The notes beneath the pieces were generated by a model, which had not been told where the DNA came from, searched no databases, and worked only from the letters and a program-made list of their open reading frames with translations. This document shows, one piece after another, positions 1 through 10,638 of a DNA stretch of 64,000 nt. Position 1 is the first letter of the stretch, and every line of letters begins with the position of its first letter. The position numbers and the translations under genes are program-made. This DNA comes from Mesostigma viride (lineage: Eukaryota; Streptophyta; Mesostigmatophyceae; Mesostigmatales; Mesostigmataceae), in NCBI GenBank assembly GCA_009746045.1, contig RPFO01000670.1:1137954-1201953 (forward strand), read 5' to 3'.

Positions 1-26
1 ATCCTTCGGGTATTCGGAAATACCCG

Positions 27-57
27 TGTCACCACAGGGATTCGAACCCCCGACTTA
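27..57 (-). repeat. tRNA-like 3' half, left arm of palindrome
   Basis: This is the exact inverted counterpart of the tRNA-like segment at 294-324, read on the minus strand as GGGGTTCGAATCCCTGTGGTGACA. It is part of the palindrome and is not an independent tRNA gene. Confidence 0.5.
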
Positions 58-293
58 CGAGGTCTTAGTTATTATAAATAGTGACGGAACCTTTTTGCCA
101 CTTGGGCAATTAGGTCCGTCACTATTTATCCGGCGAAAACCACTCGCCGGTATCTATTCCGCGTGTAGTTCACGTGAACTTAACGCGGAATTGATACCGG
201 CGAGTGGTTTTCGCCGGATAAATAGTGACGGACCTAATTGCCTGGGCAAGTGGCAAAAAGGTTCCGTCACTATTTATAATAACTAAGACCTCG

Positions 294-324
294 TAAGTCG
301 GGGGTTCGAATCCCTGTGGTGACA
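294..324 (+). repeat. tRNA-like 3' half (T-arm plus acceptor strand), right arm of palindrome
   Basis: GGGGTTCGAATCCCTG followed by TGGTGACA looks like the T-arm, 3' acceptor strand and discriminator of a tRNA; tRNA-Ser genes commonly have a TGGTGAC 3' strand. The outermost T-stem pair is mismatched. No D-arm or anticodon arm is visible upstream, so this is not a functional tRNA gene. It contains a B-box-like pol III motif. Confidence 0.5.
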
Positions 325-418
325 CGGGTATTTCCGAATTAATACCGGAAGGATTTGATACCAGAAGGCCAAACGAAAGTGCCAGAAGGGAAAATATGCC
401 CGGTTGGAAAATCGTTAA

Positions 419-1762
419 CCCTTAGTCGGGAGGACCATTTTTGGCACTTTCAGACCCCAGAAAATGAGAAAAATCATAACTCACAGGCCACAACTCCAAA
501 TGCCCCCAACCAAGATGCTAGGAGTATCTACACTTCGAGGGCTTTCAGAATATGCAATCATACCACGGGTTTATCAAAGCATTTGGATGATAGCTCCAGT
601 CAAACTTGGCCAAAAGACGATCTTTTTTCCCCAAGGAAAAGTGAACCCCCCCCTAACTTCCCAGGGAGGGTATGGAACCTCAACAGCAACATTGGACAAC
701 TTAGTTGGATAGTCCAATGGTGCTTTCCTTGGGTCAAACCACCCGGATAACCCGTTAGACCTATATAAGGTGCTCATATATGTGTGTGGGTTACGCGCGC
801 ATAAACAGCCATCTATGACATGCAATACAAGAATGCATTATAACAAGCTATAAAAGATTGCCAAAGGTGCTGGAATACAAACATGTTGCCTACCTGCATT
901 AACGAAATGATATGCTCCAAAGAAATGCCATAAACTGGTCACTTTCAGGGCTAATACCCCTCTGTACAGCAGGCATGGAGGCTTGCTGAAAGGTGCACTA
1001 AAAAGCTCGTCAAATATAATGCATGGGAGACGTATTCCGCTGCAAAGGACACGCAAACACGTTGCCGTACCTGGCTCGTTCACGTCCTGCCCGGATCCCA
1101 CTGGCCGGGACCCTCATATCTCACACATACCATTGCTTTACAGGCATAGGCCGCCATAGCCGCATCATGCATGCATCCTTTATGATTACAAGGTTGATGC
1201 TCCGTTCAAATATTACCTATAAACGCGTCCGCATTCCCAGCAAACGCATCAGCGGACATCCGGTACCAAATCTGGATGCTTGGGCTGGCGCAGACTGCCC
1301 GGCCATGAGGATAAAATGGAAATAAGATAAGCGAGTACTCATCTGGCACTGACGACCCAGAAGGCAGTATTTTCCTACCTGAATTTTCCCAATCCTACAA
1401 GTTTGGCCATGCCTGACCTACGAAAATCACGCAGAGTCATTCTGAGCAAAATGCTGAACCGTTTCTAGCCTCGACACGCAAAATTTCCGTGAGAACGGCA
1501 TGCTGGCAGCCATATCTAGTTACGCGCGCGCGCGAGTGAAAATTTCCCGCCAAAGTCACGTGATACCTGCTCAATGCACGTTGTAATTACCAGGCTATGG
1601 CGAATATTTCCCCCAAACCTACGCATCACCGTCGTCCCTAAGTGTCCCCGGACCCACCGGACAACTGTCCTCCGTCACAAGTGGCGCGGCGCTCACGGCG
1701 CGGCGCGAAATTCGACCGTTAGTCAAACTACCCGACAGGTCGGGTAGTTTCCCGACTAAGGG
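419..1762. mobile_element. piggyBac-type non-autonomous element (TTAA target)
   Basis: The segment is bounded by TTAA at 415-418 and TTAA at 1763-1766. It has 13 bp terminal inverted repeats, CCCTTAGTCGGGA at 419-431 and its reverse complement at 1750-1762. TTAA duplication and CCC-initial termini are characteristic of the piggyBac superfamily. The right subterminal region contains a perfect hairpin, AAACTACCCGAC at 1725-1736 and GTCGGGTAGTTT at 1739-1750. No transposase-like ORF was seen in the 1.34 kb interior, so it would depend on a transposase made elsewhere. The superfamily call rests only on ends and target site. Confidence 0.65.
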
Positions 1763-1828
1763 TTAAGGCGAGATTCGGTACTGCAGTAGGCATCAGCGGT
1801 ACGATAGATATCGGCCCCCACACTACGA

Positions 1829-1936
1829 CGTGAACTTAACGCGGAATAGATACCGGCGAGTGGTTTTCGCCGGATAAATAGTGACGGACCTAATTGCCCA
1901 AGTGGCAAAAAGGTTCCGTCACTATTTATAATAACT
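1829..1936 (+). repeat. Half-unit of the palindromic family seen at 1-354
   Basis: Nearly identical to the right arm of the first palindrome from CGTGAACTTAACGCGG through TTATAATAACT. It forms its own hairpin, ATAAATAGTGACGGA with TCCGTCACTATTTAT. Its right edge abuts degraded Ty3/gypsy integrase sequence. The repeat block at 1-1936 therefore appears to interrupt or truncate that retrotransposon. Confidence 0.7.
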
Positions 1937-3345
1937 ATGGTGAGGCCAGACTGCTGGCGCTTGTACGTCCCGGAGATATATGTCGAGCGGCTCTGCTCCA
2001 TGAGCTCCATGACTCTCTCGCCGGTGGCCACCAAGGGATCCACCGCTTGCTGCCACGGGCCAGAAAGAACTTCTACTGGCCAGGCATGCGAGAGTACATT
2101 GAGATGTACGTGCGCGAGTGTCCATCATGTCAGATCATGAAGTCCCGCAATACGGGCTCACAGGCGGTCCCCCAGACCCTACCAGACGTACCCAATGGGC
2201 CCTTGGGATTCCTTGATGATGGATTTTGTTGGCCCGCCTTCCGGAAGACCAAGAAATATGGCAACAGCATGCATGATTCTGGTTTTCCTGGACCGCTTGA
2301 CGCGCATGTGTCACCTGGCACCATGTCCAGCCGAGCTCACGGCCGAGGCTTGCGCTAAGCTACACCTTAACCAGGTGTTCAGGTACCACGGACTCAGCCG
2401 GCAATTCATATCGGATCGACCGAGACAAGCTGTTCACGGCCCGCTTCTGGCAGGAGTTTTTTGAATATGCTTGGGCACCAAGGTGTCGCTGGGGACAGCA
2501 TATCACAGCTCGTCCTCCCACCTGGTGCATGGAGAGGCTGAACCGCACAGCTAGTGCAAGAGACCATGCGCCACTACACCGGCGCGGTGGGAAGCAACTG
2601 GGAAGAGTTCTTGGGCTTGGTGGAGTTCTCCCTTCAGGAGTAACGCCCCCCAGGCAGCTCATGGCTTCACAACATTCTTCCTCAACACGGGCAGGCATCC
2701 GCTCACACCGACTGACCTTCTCACGAGCCCAGCCTTATAGCTGCAAGAAGTCGGTCCGGTGAGACACCCTCGAAGGGGTGGAGAGGCTGCTGGTCCAGAT
2801 GCGCCAGGCCCATGACAGTGCGGTCAAGGGCTACATACCAGGCCGCAGCCGAGCGCTACATGGCGACGACTGCTGGCCGCCTAGATGCGCGCACGCCGGC
2901 CATCGATGTGGGCGAGCGGGTACTGCATTGTGGAAGGCCCCCGCCTAGGACGTTTCTCTGAGAAGGTAGGGGGTGAGCTCAAGACAAAGCTCCGTCCTAT
3001 GTTCCTGGGGCCACACAAGGTTCTGGAGAAGCTCGGAGATGTGATGTTCAAGGCGGGACATCCCGAGCTCCTGGAATACTTCCCCCAACTTCCATCGAGA
3101 CCAGCTCAAGTTATACCGGCCACCAGAACTCCATCCAAGGTCGGCTCAACCCGCCGGCCCCTGTCGAGTACAACCCAGAAACTGGAGAACAGGAAGACCA
3201 GGTGGCCGAGATCGTGGACCACCGGGACATCAAGCGTGGGAGAGGTAGACAGCCGGATAGTATCGCGTACCGTCGGTGGCGTTTTGCTCAGCATGATTAC
3301 GAGGATTCGTGGCAAACCGAGAATGAGCTAGAAGGGTGTGATTAC
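1937..3345 (+). pseudogene. Ty3/gypsy chromovirus integrase and chromodomain, frameshifted
   Basis: This is the 3' part of a Ty3/gypsy pol gene read across several frames. First comes the integrase zinc finger at about 1937-2140, with H..H then CPSC and the motif FYWPGM. The catalytic core follows at about 2195-2540, including MMDFVGPPSG, an HGLSRQFISD-like segment and GEAERLNRT carrying the expected Glu. A GPY/F-like segment, KLRPMFLGPHKVLEKLG, lies near 2980-3040. A chromodomain-like stretch, EIVDHRDIKRGR..YRRWRFAQHD..SW, lies near 3205-3320. Frames change at least three times, so no protein can be made. Protease, RT and RNase H are absent because the 5' part is cut off by the repeat block on the left. 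The chromodomain identifies a chromovirus. Confidence 0.8.
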
Positions 3346-5547
3346 GTTTGCTTCGCAAGTGTAAGGCCAAGCATGCCCTCCACTAGGCTTGCTACCGCGA
3401 AGGTAGCAGTGCTGGGGGGGCTAGGACAACGGGCTTGAGCACATGTACGCTATAGGATGCCGCGAAGGCACTTGTGTTATTCACGTCAATATGTGTACGC
3501 ACCATTGTGCATGCATGATGGTAATTGGGTCTAAGAGCATAATAATAGTATCAAGTGCATGTACCCCTTTTTCACACTCACACGGCTTAATTCGTGTGTG
3601 CGATCGATGATCGCAGATGCTTCCACAGCAGCCCGACAGCGAGGAGCAAGAGATATCGTTGTTCGCTGACAACGTCGACTTAATTGAGGATGGACATGGA
3701 CATGAACGTCACGCACTGAGCCACTGGGGGAGCCTCAGACTCCTGACCAACGCCATGTGCAAGCAGGGCCGACTCGGCGAACGGGCGGTTCTGTCACACC
3801 TGCGGTGACACCGATCCAGCAACGGGACGGTGATGCCGTGCGAACCATTCTGACCCAGGGAACGGGCAGAATGACGGTTCTTGTCGGGACGGGACTCGAC
3901 CCGGCGAACGGGCGGCTCGACCAACCCGACTAAGCTGGATTCCGAGGATATATCGAGCGCAACAAGAAACGACCCCAATTGGAACCGGATGCCCAGCGAG
4001 AAGTTAGACGTCCCGCATGTACGAACCATGTCGGCGGGCAGTGTCTCCGTGCAGATTCCCAGAGTCCGCGACGAGAAGCGCGAACTTACTCCGAGCGGGT
4101 GGCCCGCGTGGAGACGTCCCGCGCACATATACCAGAGAGGCGTGGCCCGATACCAGCGGTGGGCTTTATATCTCCCGCGCAGGGGTCTTTGATCGCACTC
4201 GGCGGGCCCCTCAGAATTCAGCACCGCCTCCTCCAGGTACTATGGGACTTGCGGATGCCGACTCTATGCCTCTGGCGGAGATCGCGATCAATGCCGGGTG
4301 CTGGAGCGCGGCCCACGGCCAGATTGGGACAGAGCGTGACCAGTCTTGTCGGCTCGGGCGGTGGCTCGACCGGCGCCATGGACGCCTGGGCGCCTACGTC
4401 AGCGCATTTCCCGGCCCACAGTGAGTATACGCCCGCCCTTACGCGAGTTTCGGGGTGACAGTTCCCGTCTACATCGAACTCGATCCCACCATCGCCGTTC
4501 GTGGCCGTCCGCAGCGCGGACTATCACCGACCGCAACCGCTGCACTTTGAGGCAGGATTTCATGCGTATGTGGAGCAAGGCTCCATGCGCGAGCTAATCT
4601 GCTTCGACTTGCACGGCCAGGGAGAGCGGCCCCGCGACCCCAGGACTGCCTAGAATCGACGCCAGAGGGTTCTGGTAGTCGCGATACGGCCCCAAGCTGG
4701 AGCTGCCAAAATACATGGTAGATGCTAAACCTCGAAGGGTTGACTATCCCAAGTATGCTCCGTGCCAGGGAGAGGCATTCACTCGACTGGGTCGCGCCCA
4801 ACTTTGTGAGGGCTCCGGGCTTTCGCTTTAACGCTCTCCAGGTGCGCGTCGTAGCACTTGTTGACCATCATCGGCGGGAGGTTTCTTTGAGGAACATGGA
4901 TGTGGGGTTATTGATTGGAACGCGGGCACAATCATGTTCACCCACCCGCAATACCTTGCCGCATTTATGTCGTACTGGCCCACCGGGACGTGGGTAGACC
5001 TCGCTCAAACGCGCACCAACGTGAACGAATACCATGCAGCTCGCGTACAATGCGGATCACCTCGCTAACCCCGGGAAGATCCTTGAGGAAATTGGTGAGC
5101 AGGGTCGCCAGGTACTCGACGAGAATCGCCAGCGGAAGGCACAGTCGAGAGGGGTGGGTCCCAGCTTTGGTGTCCAGAATGTGAGGGCCGCGACTTCCTC
5201 ATGGATGGATTGCAGCGGGATGATGGCGACCTCATCCCATCGGCTATCAAGGAATTGTCCTTGTGTGGCAACGCCGGGGAGAATTGGTTTTACTAACCCG
5301 CTGGCAAACAGGGGTTGGGACATAGTATCCCCATGGCCGATTTTGTACTATTATTCTCAATGGCTGACTGAGAGCTAGGTGGACCAGTCCAGCCTGGGCA
5401 ATTGTCGCTATTGTGTGTGTTGCTTGTTTTGCTTACAAGTGCTTCTTTTTTTCTTGTTTGTTTTGTTTGTGCTCAGTAATTGTCTTGTTGCGTGCGCCCC
5501 AAGCCTGGACGATATAGCTATCGTCCCCTGGGGAATTAAGGGAGGAG
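3346..5547 (+). mobile_element. Decayed region between gypsy chromodomain and 3' LTR
   Basis: About 2.2 kb separates the integrase remnant from the LTR, much more than a usual chromovirus 3' UTR. There is no long intact ORF. Short protein-like pieces appear in alternating frames, for example HFEAGFHAYVEQGSMREL near 4540-4600 and HPQYLAAFMSYWPTGTW near 4940-4990. This suggests a decayed extra ORF downstream of pol, or a second inserted sequence. No recognised family was seen. Confidence 0.4.
5536..5547 (+). promoter_or_regulatory. Polypurine tract of the gypsy element
   Basis: The purine-rich run TTAAGGGAGGAG lies immediately before the LTR start TGTTACGG. This is the expected position for the plus-strand primer of reverse transcription. 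Confidence 0.6.
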
Positions 5548-6234
5548 TGTTACGGCCCAGACCTTTGTATGGGCGTAACAATGCCTTCATTAATAAATAA
5601 TCGAAAGCCATTTGTTATTCGTTTGGGACTTTCGATATCTAGCTTGCTTTCATAGTCCGCCGGACTATAGGACTCGTTTCGGGACTTATTTGGGAATTTG
5701 TCCAAAGTTCGGGACTTTGTGTGTTTATTTGGTACTTTGTGTGTTTTGGACCAGTTATTTTGGGCCTAGCCAGAAGTACGAGATCTTCTAGGGGCTGGGC
5801 CGGCCCTAGCTAGACGTCAGACAGAACCTATTGGGGCCTGACAGCAGTCTCTGGAAGATCGGCGCGCATGTCGGCGCGCCTGCACACCAACTTGCCAGCT
5901 TGGTAGCGCAGCTTGGTGAAATTGGTCTGAGGACGATGGACTCACTCTCTTTGGTTTGATGATTAATGAAACGAGTGCTGACGACTCTCTCAGAACAAGG
6001 GGCACTAATCCGGATGTCATTTGCCTTGAGCATGACATGCCGTGTTATATAGCTAGATTAATTAATCATGCTATAAGGCCTAGATGAGGATAAACCGCGG
6101 CTCAGTTAGTCAATTTGCTGCGCTCTTTGCTTGCTATCGCGGTACGCGGATACGCGGAGCCCTATGCTGTCTTATTAAAGTGCACCTTATACTCTAGATT
6201 AGACTAGATTCACTGTCCGGCCGAGGATGTAACA
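5548..6234 (+). mobile_element. 3' LTR of the Ty3/gypsy element
   Basis: Begins TGTTACGGCCC directly after a polypurine tract and ends GAGGATGTAACA, giving matched TGTTAC/GTAACA termini over 687 bp. The sequence after it (CTGAC, then 6240 onward) belongs to an ORF1-like element, so the retrotransposon probably inserted into that element. The matching 5' LTR is not in the window. Confidence 0.7.
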
Positions 6235-6239
6235 CTGAC

Positions 6240-6432
6240 TGCGTACGTTGCATCGAGGAGCGTTTGCTCGTCATATATTGCATAATAGCTTCGGAAAATT
6301 ATATCAGCGTGTGCGTCTTAGAAAGACGAAGCGATTGTGATAGTCACCGCCGAATTTGGTTCCCAAACGTGAAAGTTATGAGCTCCGCCGTCAGCCATGG
6401 CTACCTCATGGCTCGTAGCTCGTGCCACGTTG
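6240..6432 (-). mobile_element. 5' fragment of the ORF1-like element family (copy 4)
   Basis: Reverse complement matches the 5' leader and first codons of the copies at 12233, 17850 and 58130: GAGGTAGCCATGGCTG, then TTTCACGTTTGGG, then ATGACGAGCAAACGC. It is truncated right after the start codon region by the gypsy LTR ending at 6234. Confidence 0.65.
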
Positions 6433-7233
6433 TTAGCGTTGGCTTTGTTTATATTTAAAAGTGGGTGCCTTCACTCTGATGTAAGTAATTATAGTTATTA
6501 ATGTATATACAGTAGAGCAAATATTCCTGGACGCATGCATGTCATACAGCTAGTACATGTATAGATTGCAAGGCTGTCTAGCAGCCACCGGTGGCCAGCT
6601 CCAGGAGTATGATCGATCGAAAGAAGTCAATCAAGATTTGCATCAGCGCTAGTGCGTGCATATCTGTACTGGGATCATGCAATGGAAAGCCTATGTAGTA
6701 CCATTATTCGGCAAACCGTTGACCATGCAGCACTTGTATATACATCCTCATCCGTGGTGCACGGGGACCACGTTGGCAACACAGGCAACGACTGCACAAC
6801 GTATATACAACCCAGGGAATCGAAGCCATCCCTGGTGACGTGCCCTAGCTACTTTAAACGAGACGCACATGTCTCAGTAAAGCTGGGGGCCCATCCCATG
6901 TAGGTGCCGTGTCCCAGTTTAGGAGCCCCTCACCGATTTGCTAGCTGCGCACTGTCAGCATCTTGCAATGCAAGCCAGGCCTCTCACTGCTTCGCAGCGC
7001 TGATACATCCATCAGACCTGTCCGCAGGCCCCTCACTGCACTTGGCACCGTGAACACGCGCACAGCACGTCGTGAACAGGCCATGCAGGCTGAAGCTCAC
7101 TGCTCGGCCAAGCCTCGCGGACCTGCGCCACCTGGAGCAGGCGCGGACAGGCTCCTCAATCCCGGTCCTTGGCCAATCTCGACAACTCGCTACTTTGACA
7201 GTCGACACCTCGCGATGAAACGTGCCAGCCGCG
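6433..7233. other. No gene seen
   Basis: No convincing ORF, RNA gene or repeat was recognised. The right end should contain the 3' UTR of the CBS gene, which is read leftward. Confidence 0.5.
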
Positions 7234-8970
7234 TCACTCCTTGGTCTCACAGAGCACCTCGAACAGGTCGGACCGGCTGACGATGCCGATGATCTTGCCC
7301 TGCTTGTCCACCACGGGCAGGCGCGTCACCTTCTTCTCCAGCATCATCTTGGCGGCCTCCGCGACCGTGCTGGACGGCTTGGTCACGACGATGGGAGACG
7401 ACATGTGCTCGCGCACCGTGCCTTGCATCTGCGATTAGGCATGCGCATGGGGGGCATGCGGCGGAGGAGGGGGGTGGAAGGAGCACAGGAGGGCATATGT
7501 GTAATGTGAGTACAGGGGGGCATACACGGCTTGCAAGAACATGTATGTATGTATGTGGGAAAGGAAGGGCGCGCGAGGCATAATAAGCACAACGGGCACG
7601 CACACAAGGGGGCAGGTACATGGCCAAGAGGGTGGAGCATGGAGTGGCCACCACCGCCAGGTGCATGGGTGGTGATGGTGGGTAGCAGCGAGGACAACTC
7701 GTACAGAGGGCATAATAGAAAATAGCTTGTTGGGAGCGCGCACCAACCATTGCGCACTAAGCGCAAGGATGCGTCAACAAGGATTGTGCGACCGTTTGCA
7801 ACCATATGTTGTGCACTGACGCAACCGATGGACAAGGGAATGGGACACTAGCAACATATCAAAGGGGCAGTCGCAAGAATGACACCTGGTCTCGGTGCCA
7901 TGACAGATTTCCATATAGCCTCAAAGGTGAAAGTCTTTTTATATCCCCTGCAATCAGGGTCTCACATCCTTGCACTCAATGCAGCAGTTGTGCTCAGTTT
8001 TGTAATGCATACAAACAAGCTCCGGATGCCATAAAACAATTGCTCAGGTCCAAAACTGAGAAATCACAAGGTAGATACGCAGAATGCTCGACATAACAAC
8101 AGGCGCCATCCATGGTATAGTAGCAAACAATGTTCCACCCAAGTTTGTTTCCTTTTCCTCCATGCAGTTAGCATGAAAAAGACTGTCATCCAACATGAGA
8201 CAGCCCTGCACTAAGGGAACGCAGTCAAGCACCTCAAGCCGGGGCGTAGCGATACCCCGTAGTGAGCAACGTCCCCGGCAGTTCAACACTGTAGTCCTGA
8301 ATAATGGCAGCTCAATTAGCTAAAACTGATATGCTGGTTATTCCAAGGAAAAGAAGGACGACAAAGCCCAACATTTTACGCACCTCAAGTTCCCCACTCT
8401 AACCACCTTGTCTGGCATGCAATATAGGCATTTAGATGCAATGCAGGCAACGTAGGAGCAAGCACTTACGTTGGCCTTGAGCGCGTCGGTGTGGCTGATG
8501 ATGCCAACAGGCTTCCCATCTTCCATAACGGGCATTCCCGAAATCTCATCGAACACTTCACGAAGACTTTCAAGGGGAACGTCTGGGCTGGTGCTCCTGA
8601 CATCCTTGGTCATCACTTCTGCGATAACTGTATCTGCGGCTGGCGTGACCTCGTAGTAATGCTCGCACAGGTCCTCGTATATCATCATCGAGAGGGTGGG
8701 GCTCCACTCATTCATGCTCGGGTCAGTGACGTCCGGCGTCTTGGGCTCGTGGTGAAAATGATGGCGCTTTCCCGCACGTGCTACAACCGGGCAGCCACGG
8801 GGCCCATCGGCAGATTTCTTCCCGGGGCAACGAACCAGAGAGCCCGGGGTTCCGATGGCGGCCTTCCTGTGAGCGAAAGGTCGCGGGGGACGGTTAAGCG
8901 CATCTGTGCCCGCCAGGGCAGCCCGGCTCGGGTACACGCAGGGGGATTGCAGGAACGATGCGGCTGCCAT
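7234..8970 (-). CDS. CBS-domain-pair protein, probably plastid-targeted (two exons)
   Basis: Exon 1 is 8970-8470 and exon 2 is 7428-7234. The 1041 bp intron has donor GTAAGT (8469-8464) and acceptor AG (7430-7429) and is phase 0. The joined product has 231 residues. The start at 8970 opens MAAASFLQSPCVYPSRAA, and the first ~70 residues are rich in Ala, Ser, Arg and Pro with few acids, as in a chloroplast transit peptide. CBS motif 1 is in exon 1 (VIAEVMTKDV.., SGMPVMEDGKPVGIISHTD, about residues 108-167). CBS motif 2 is in exon 2 (VREHMSSP.., RLPVVDKQGKIIGIVSRSD, about 168-231). CBS pairs form Bateman modules that bind adenosyl ligands. The overall size and targeting resemble plant CBSX proteins, which regulate plastid thioredoxins, but this equivalence is inferred. 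A longer in-frame ORF reaches 9096; I preferred the downstream ATG for its transit-peptide-like start. It is transcribed divergently from the LYR-motif gene. Confidence 0.85.
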
Positions 8971-10434
8971 GGCAAACGTTCGCTTAGCGCTTGGTCTCCA
9001 AGTCTTCGTACGCAATCGTCCAGTTAATACCGCGAGCGGCGCTTTCTTACCAAGTGGATGCTCAAAAAAAGCCGCTCGGATGGAAGTAAAGCACAAGGGG
9101 TCAACACTTGCTGCCTCAATCCATTCGCGCTGACGCCTGTCGAGGATATCTCCTACCGGCGATGCAAATGGGAGGTAGCCCTGCCTCTCATCCCTTCTTG
9201 CCGGATGATCCTTGACGCAGCACTGCGCGGTCGTTCGGGCATTTTAATTGACAGGTGATCAGCTTCGCGCGCGGGAAGACCGCAGGCCAGAGTTTGCGGT
9301 AGTTGTACTGTATCGGTACTTTCGTAGCGGACCAGCAGACGGGGCTATGATAGAGACGGTAGTGTTACCTGAGTGATCTGTCAGCCACAAATGGGGTTCT
9401 CGATTATGCTGAAGCTGACATTGCTCACAGTTGATTAACCTTTCAGTCTCTACTTGAAAAATAAGCCAAACATGGTATTCAGCCGTGAGCCGCCGATGCA
9501 GGATGCTGAATCCAGGATTCGATGCATGCAAGGCTGATTAACATCCTTGAATGCTGCACTCATCAGCACCGCAAGCCTTTTTTGCGCTGCAGCCTGCAGA
9601 TCAGCTGCGTGCTGCTGGCGCCCGGCGGGGTGATGACTAGTTTTATTAGTCAAACTACGCATTTACCCCGCTATAATGAGTTAATTACAGGCTCATTTAC
9701 CACGCTATAAAACGCAGATTACATGTACGCTACCTGGGTCCTGGAGACCTGGACGTGGACAGTGGACTGAAGTGGAGTGAGTTCATCTGAGAGACCAGGC
9801 TACCTCAAGCGTCACACCGCCACGGCGCCACCGCAACACGGCAGACAGCATAACCCGAATATCTCTTGCCGTTGAGAGAGGCCTATACAGTCCTGTAATT
9901 AAAAAGTAAAAAATACACCAGTCCCCTGCCAGTCCTCATGAAATCTGGAGTTGACTGACCAAACCAAAAAAAAGTTGCTCTAGAGTCTAGAGCACGTTCT
10001 CCTAATAATTTGCCGTGAGAGGTTAATCAAGATTCAAGCCTCATTGCCTATAAAGGTGCCATTGGTTATGTCAGCCTTTTATTATATAGCAACGATGTCC
10101 AATGTGTGCGTAACAACATAGTGATGCATGATGATCGAAGTCATCCAACAGTGGCTTGAGGCTTTGTGGTGTGGAGGCCTTGAATAAACCTAAATCGATA
10201 CTAGGTACTGCGACTTCTTGTTGAAAGTTACGAGAAGCTCAGGCCTTGATGGAGCTGGTGACGGCGGCTTTGCAGACGTAGGTCCGCGAGGCACATGAAC
10301 CTGCCTGCCGCTGCGTTGAAATAAGAGGCATTCTTATAGCCACTACGATAGACACGTCTACCCGTTCGCCTTTGATTTTGGCATGCTTGCCAGCCCGTAG
10401 CACTACACCCAGAGGAGTCTCTCAGCTACTCGCC
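8971..10434. other. Intergenic region between divergent CBS and LYR-motif genes
   Basis: About 1.46 kb without a convincing ORF. It should hold the 5' UTRs and promoters of both genes. Short similar phrases, CATTTACCCCGCTATAA and CATTTACCACGCTATAA, occur near 9658-9715. No certain TATA box was identified. Confidence 0.4.
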
Positions 10435-10638
10435 ATGGCGACGTCTTCAAGTAAAGCGGCGCTGGAGCTGTATAGGAAAATTTTGCGCGCATGCAGTAAA
10501 ATGCCCCGGAAGACCCAGCAATACTATCTGCAACATGCAAGGCAGCATTTTGAAGCTCATCGTGACGAGAATGACCCTGAGAGGTTGAGCACGTTGGTTG
10601 AGAGGGGAGAGCATGACCTGGGTTGGGTCAAACGAAAG
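10435..10638 (+). CDS. LYR-motif protein, LYRM9-like (first exon; 3' exon not located)
   Basis: The ATG at 10435 opens MATSSSKAALELYRKILRAC, with the Leu-Tyr-Arg motif near residues 12-14. RKTQQYYLQHARQHF, DENDPERLSTLVERG and DLGWVKRK follow. The order and spacing match LYRM9-type proteins, which are small (about 70-80 residue) mitochondrial members of the LYR (complex I LYR) family that bind acyl carrier protein and assist assembly. The donor AAG|GTAAGC follows codon 68 in phase 0. The frame would otherwise read through to a stop at 10722 with unrelated residues. Family members end only a few residues after this point, so the missing last exon is probably tiny; I could not place it. Substrate complex and localisation are inferred from the family. 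Confidence 0.75.

Larger units (their letters stand above)
1..354. repeat. Long imperfect palindrome (foldback element), cut by the window edge
   Basis: The two halves are near-perfect reverse complements around the centre GTTCACGTGAAC at 168-179. The outer ends match as well: the start of the window is the reverse complement of about 320-354. Smaller hairpins are nested inside, such as ATAAATAGTGACGGA with TCCGTCACTATTTAT and the CCGGCG..CGCCGG hairpin. Each arm carries a tRNA-like 3' half. A single half-unit of the same family lies at 1829-1936. The palindrome reaches base 1, so it may extend outside the window. A foldback or MITE-type element, or two head-to-head copies of one unit, would both fit. 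Confidence 0.8.

Noticed and set aside
574..1325. ORFs of 80-130 codons inside the piggyBac-type element
   Set aside because: No transposase motif, no family resemblance, and overlapping on both strands.
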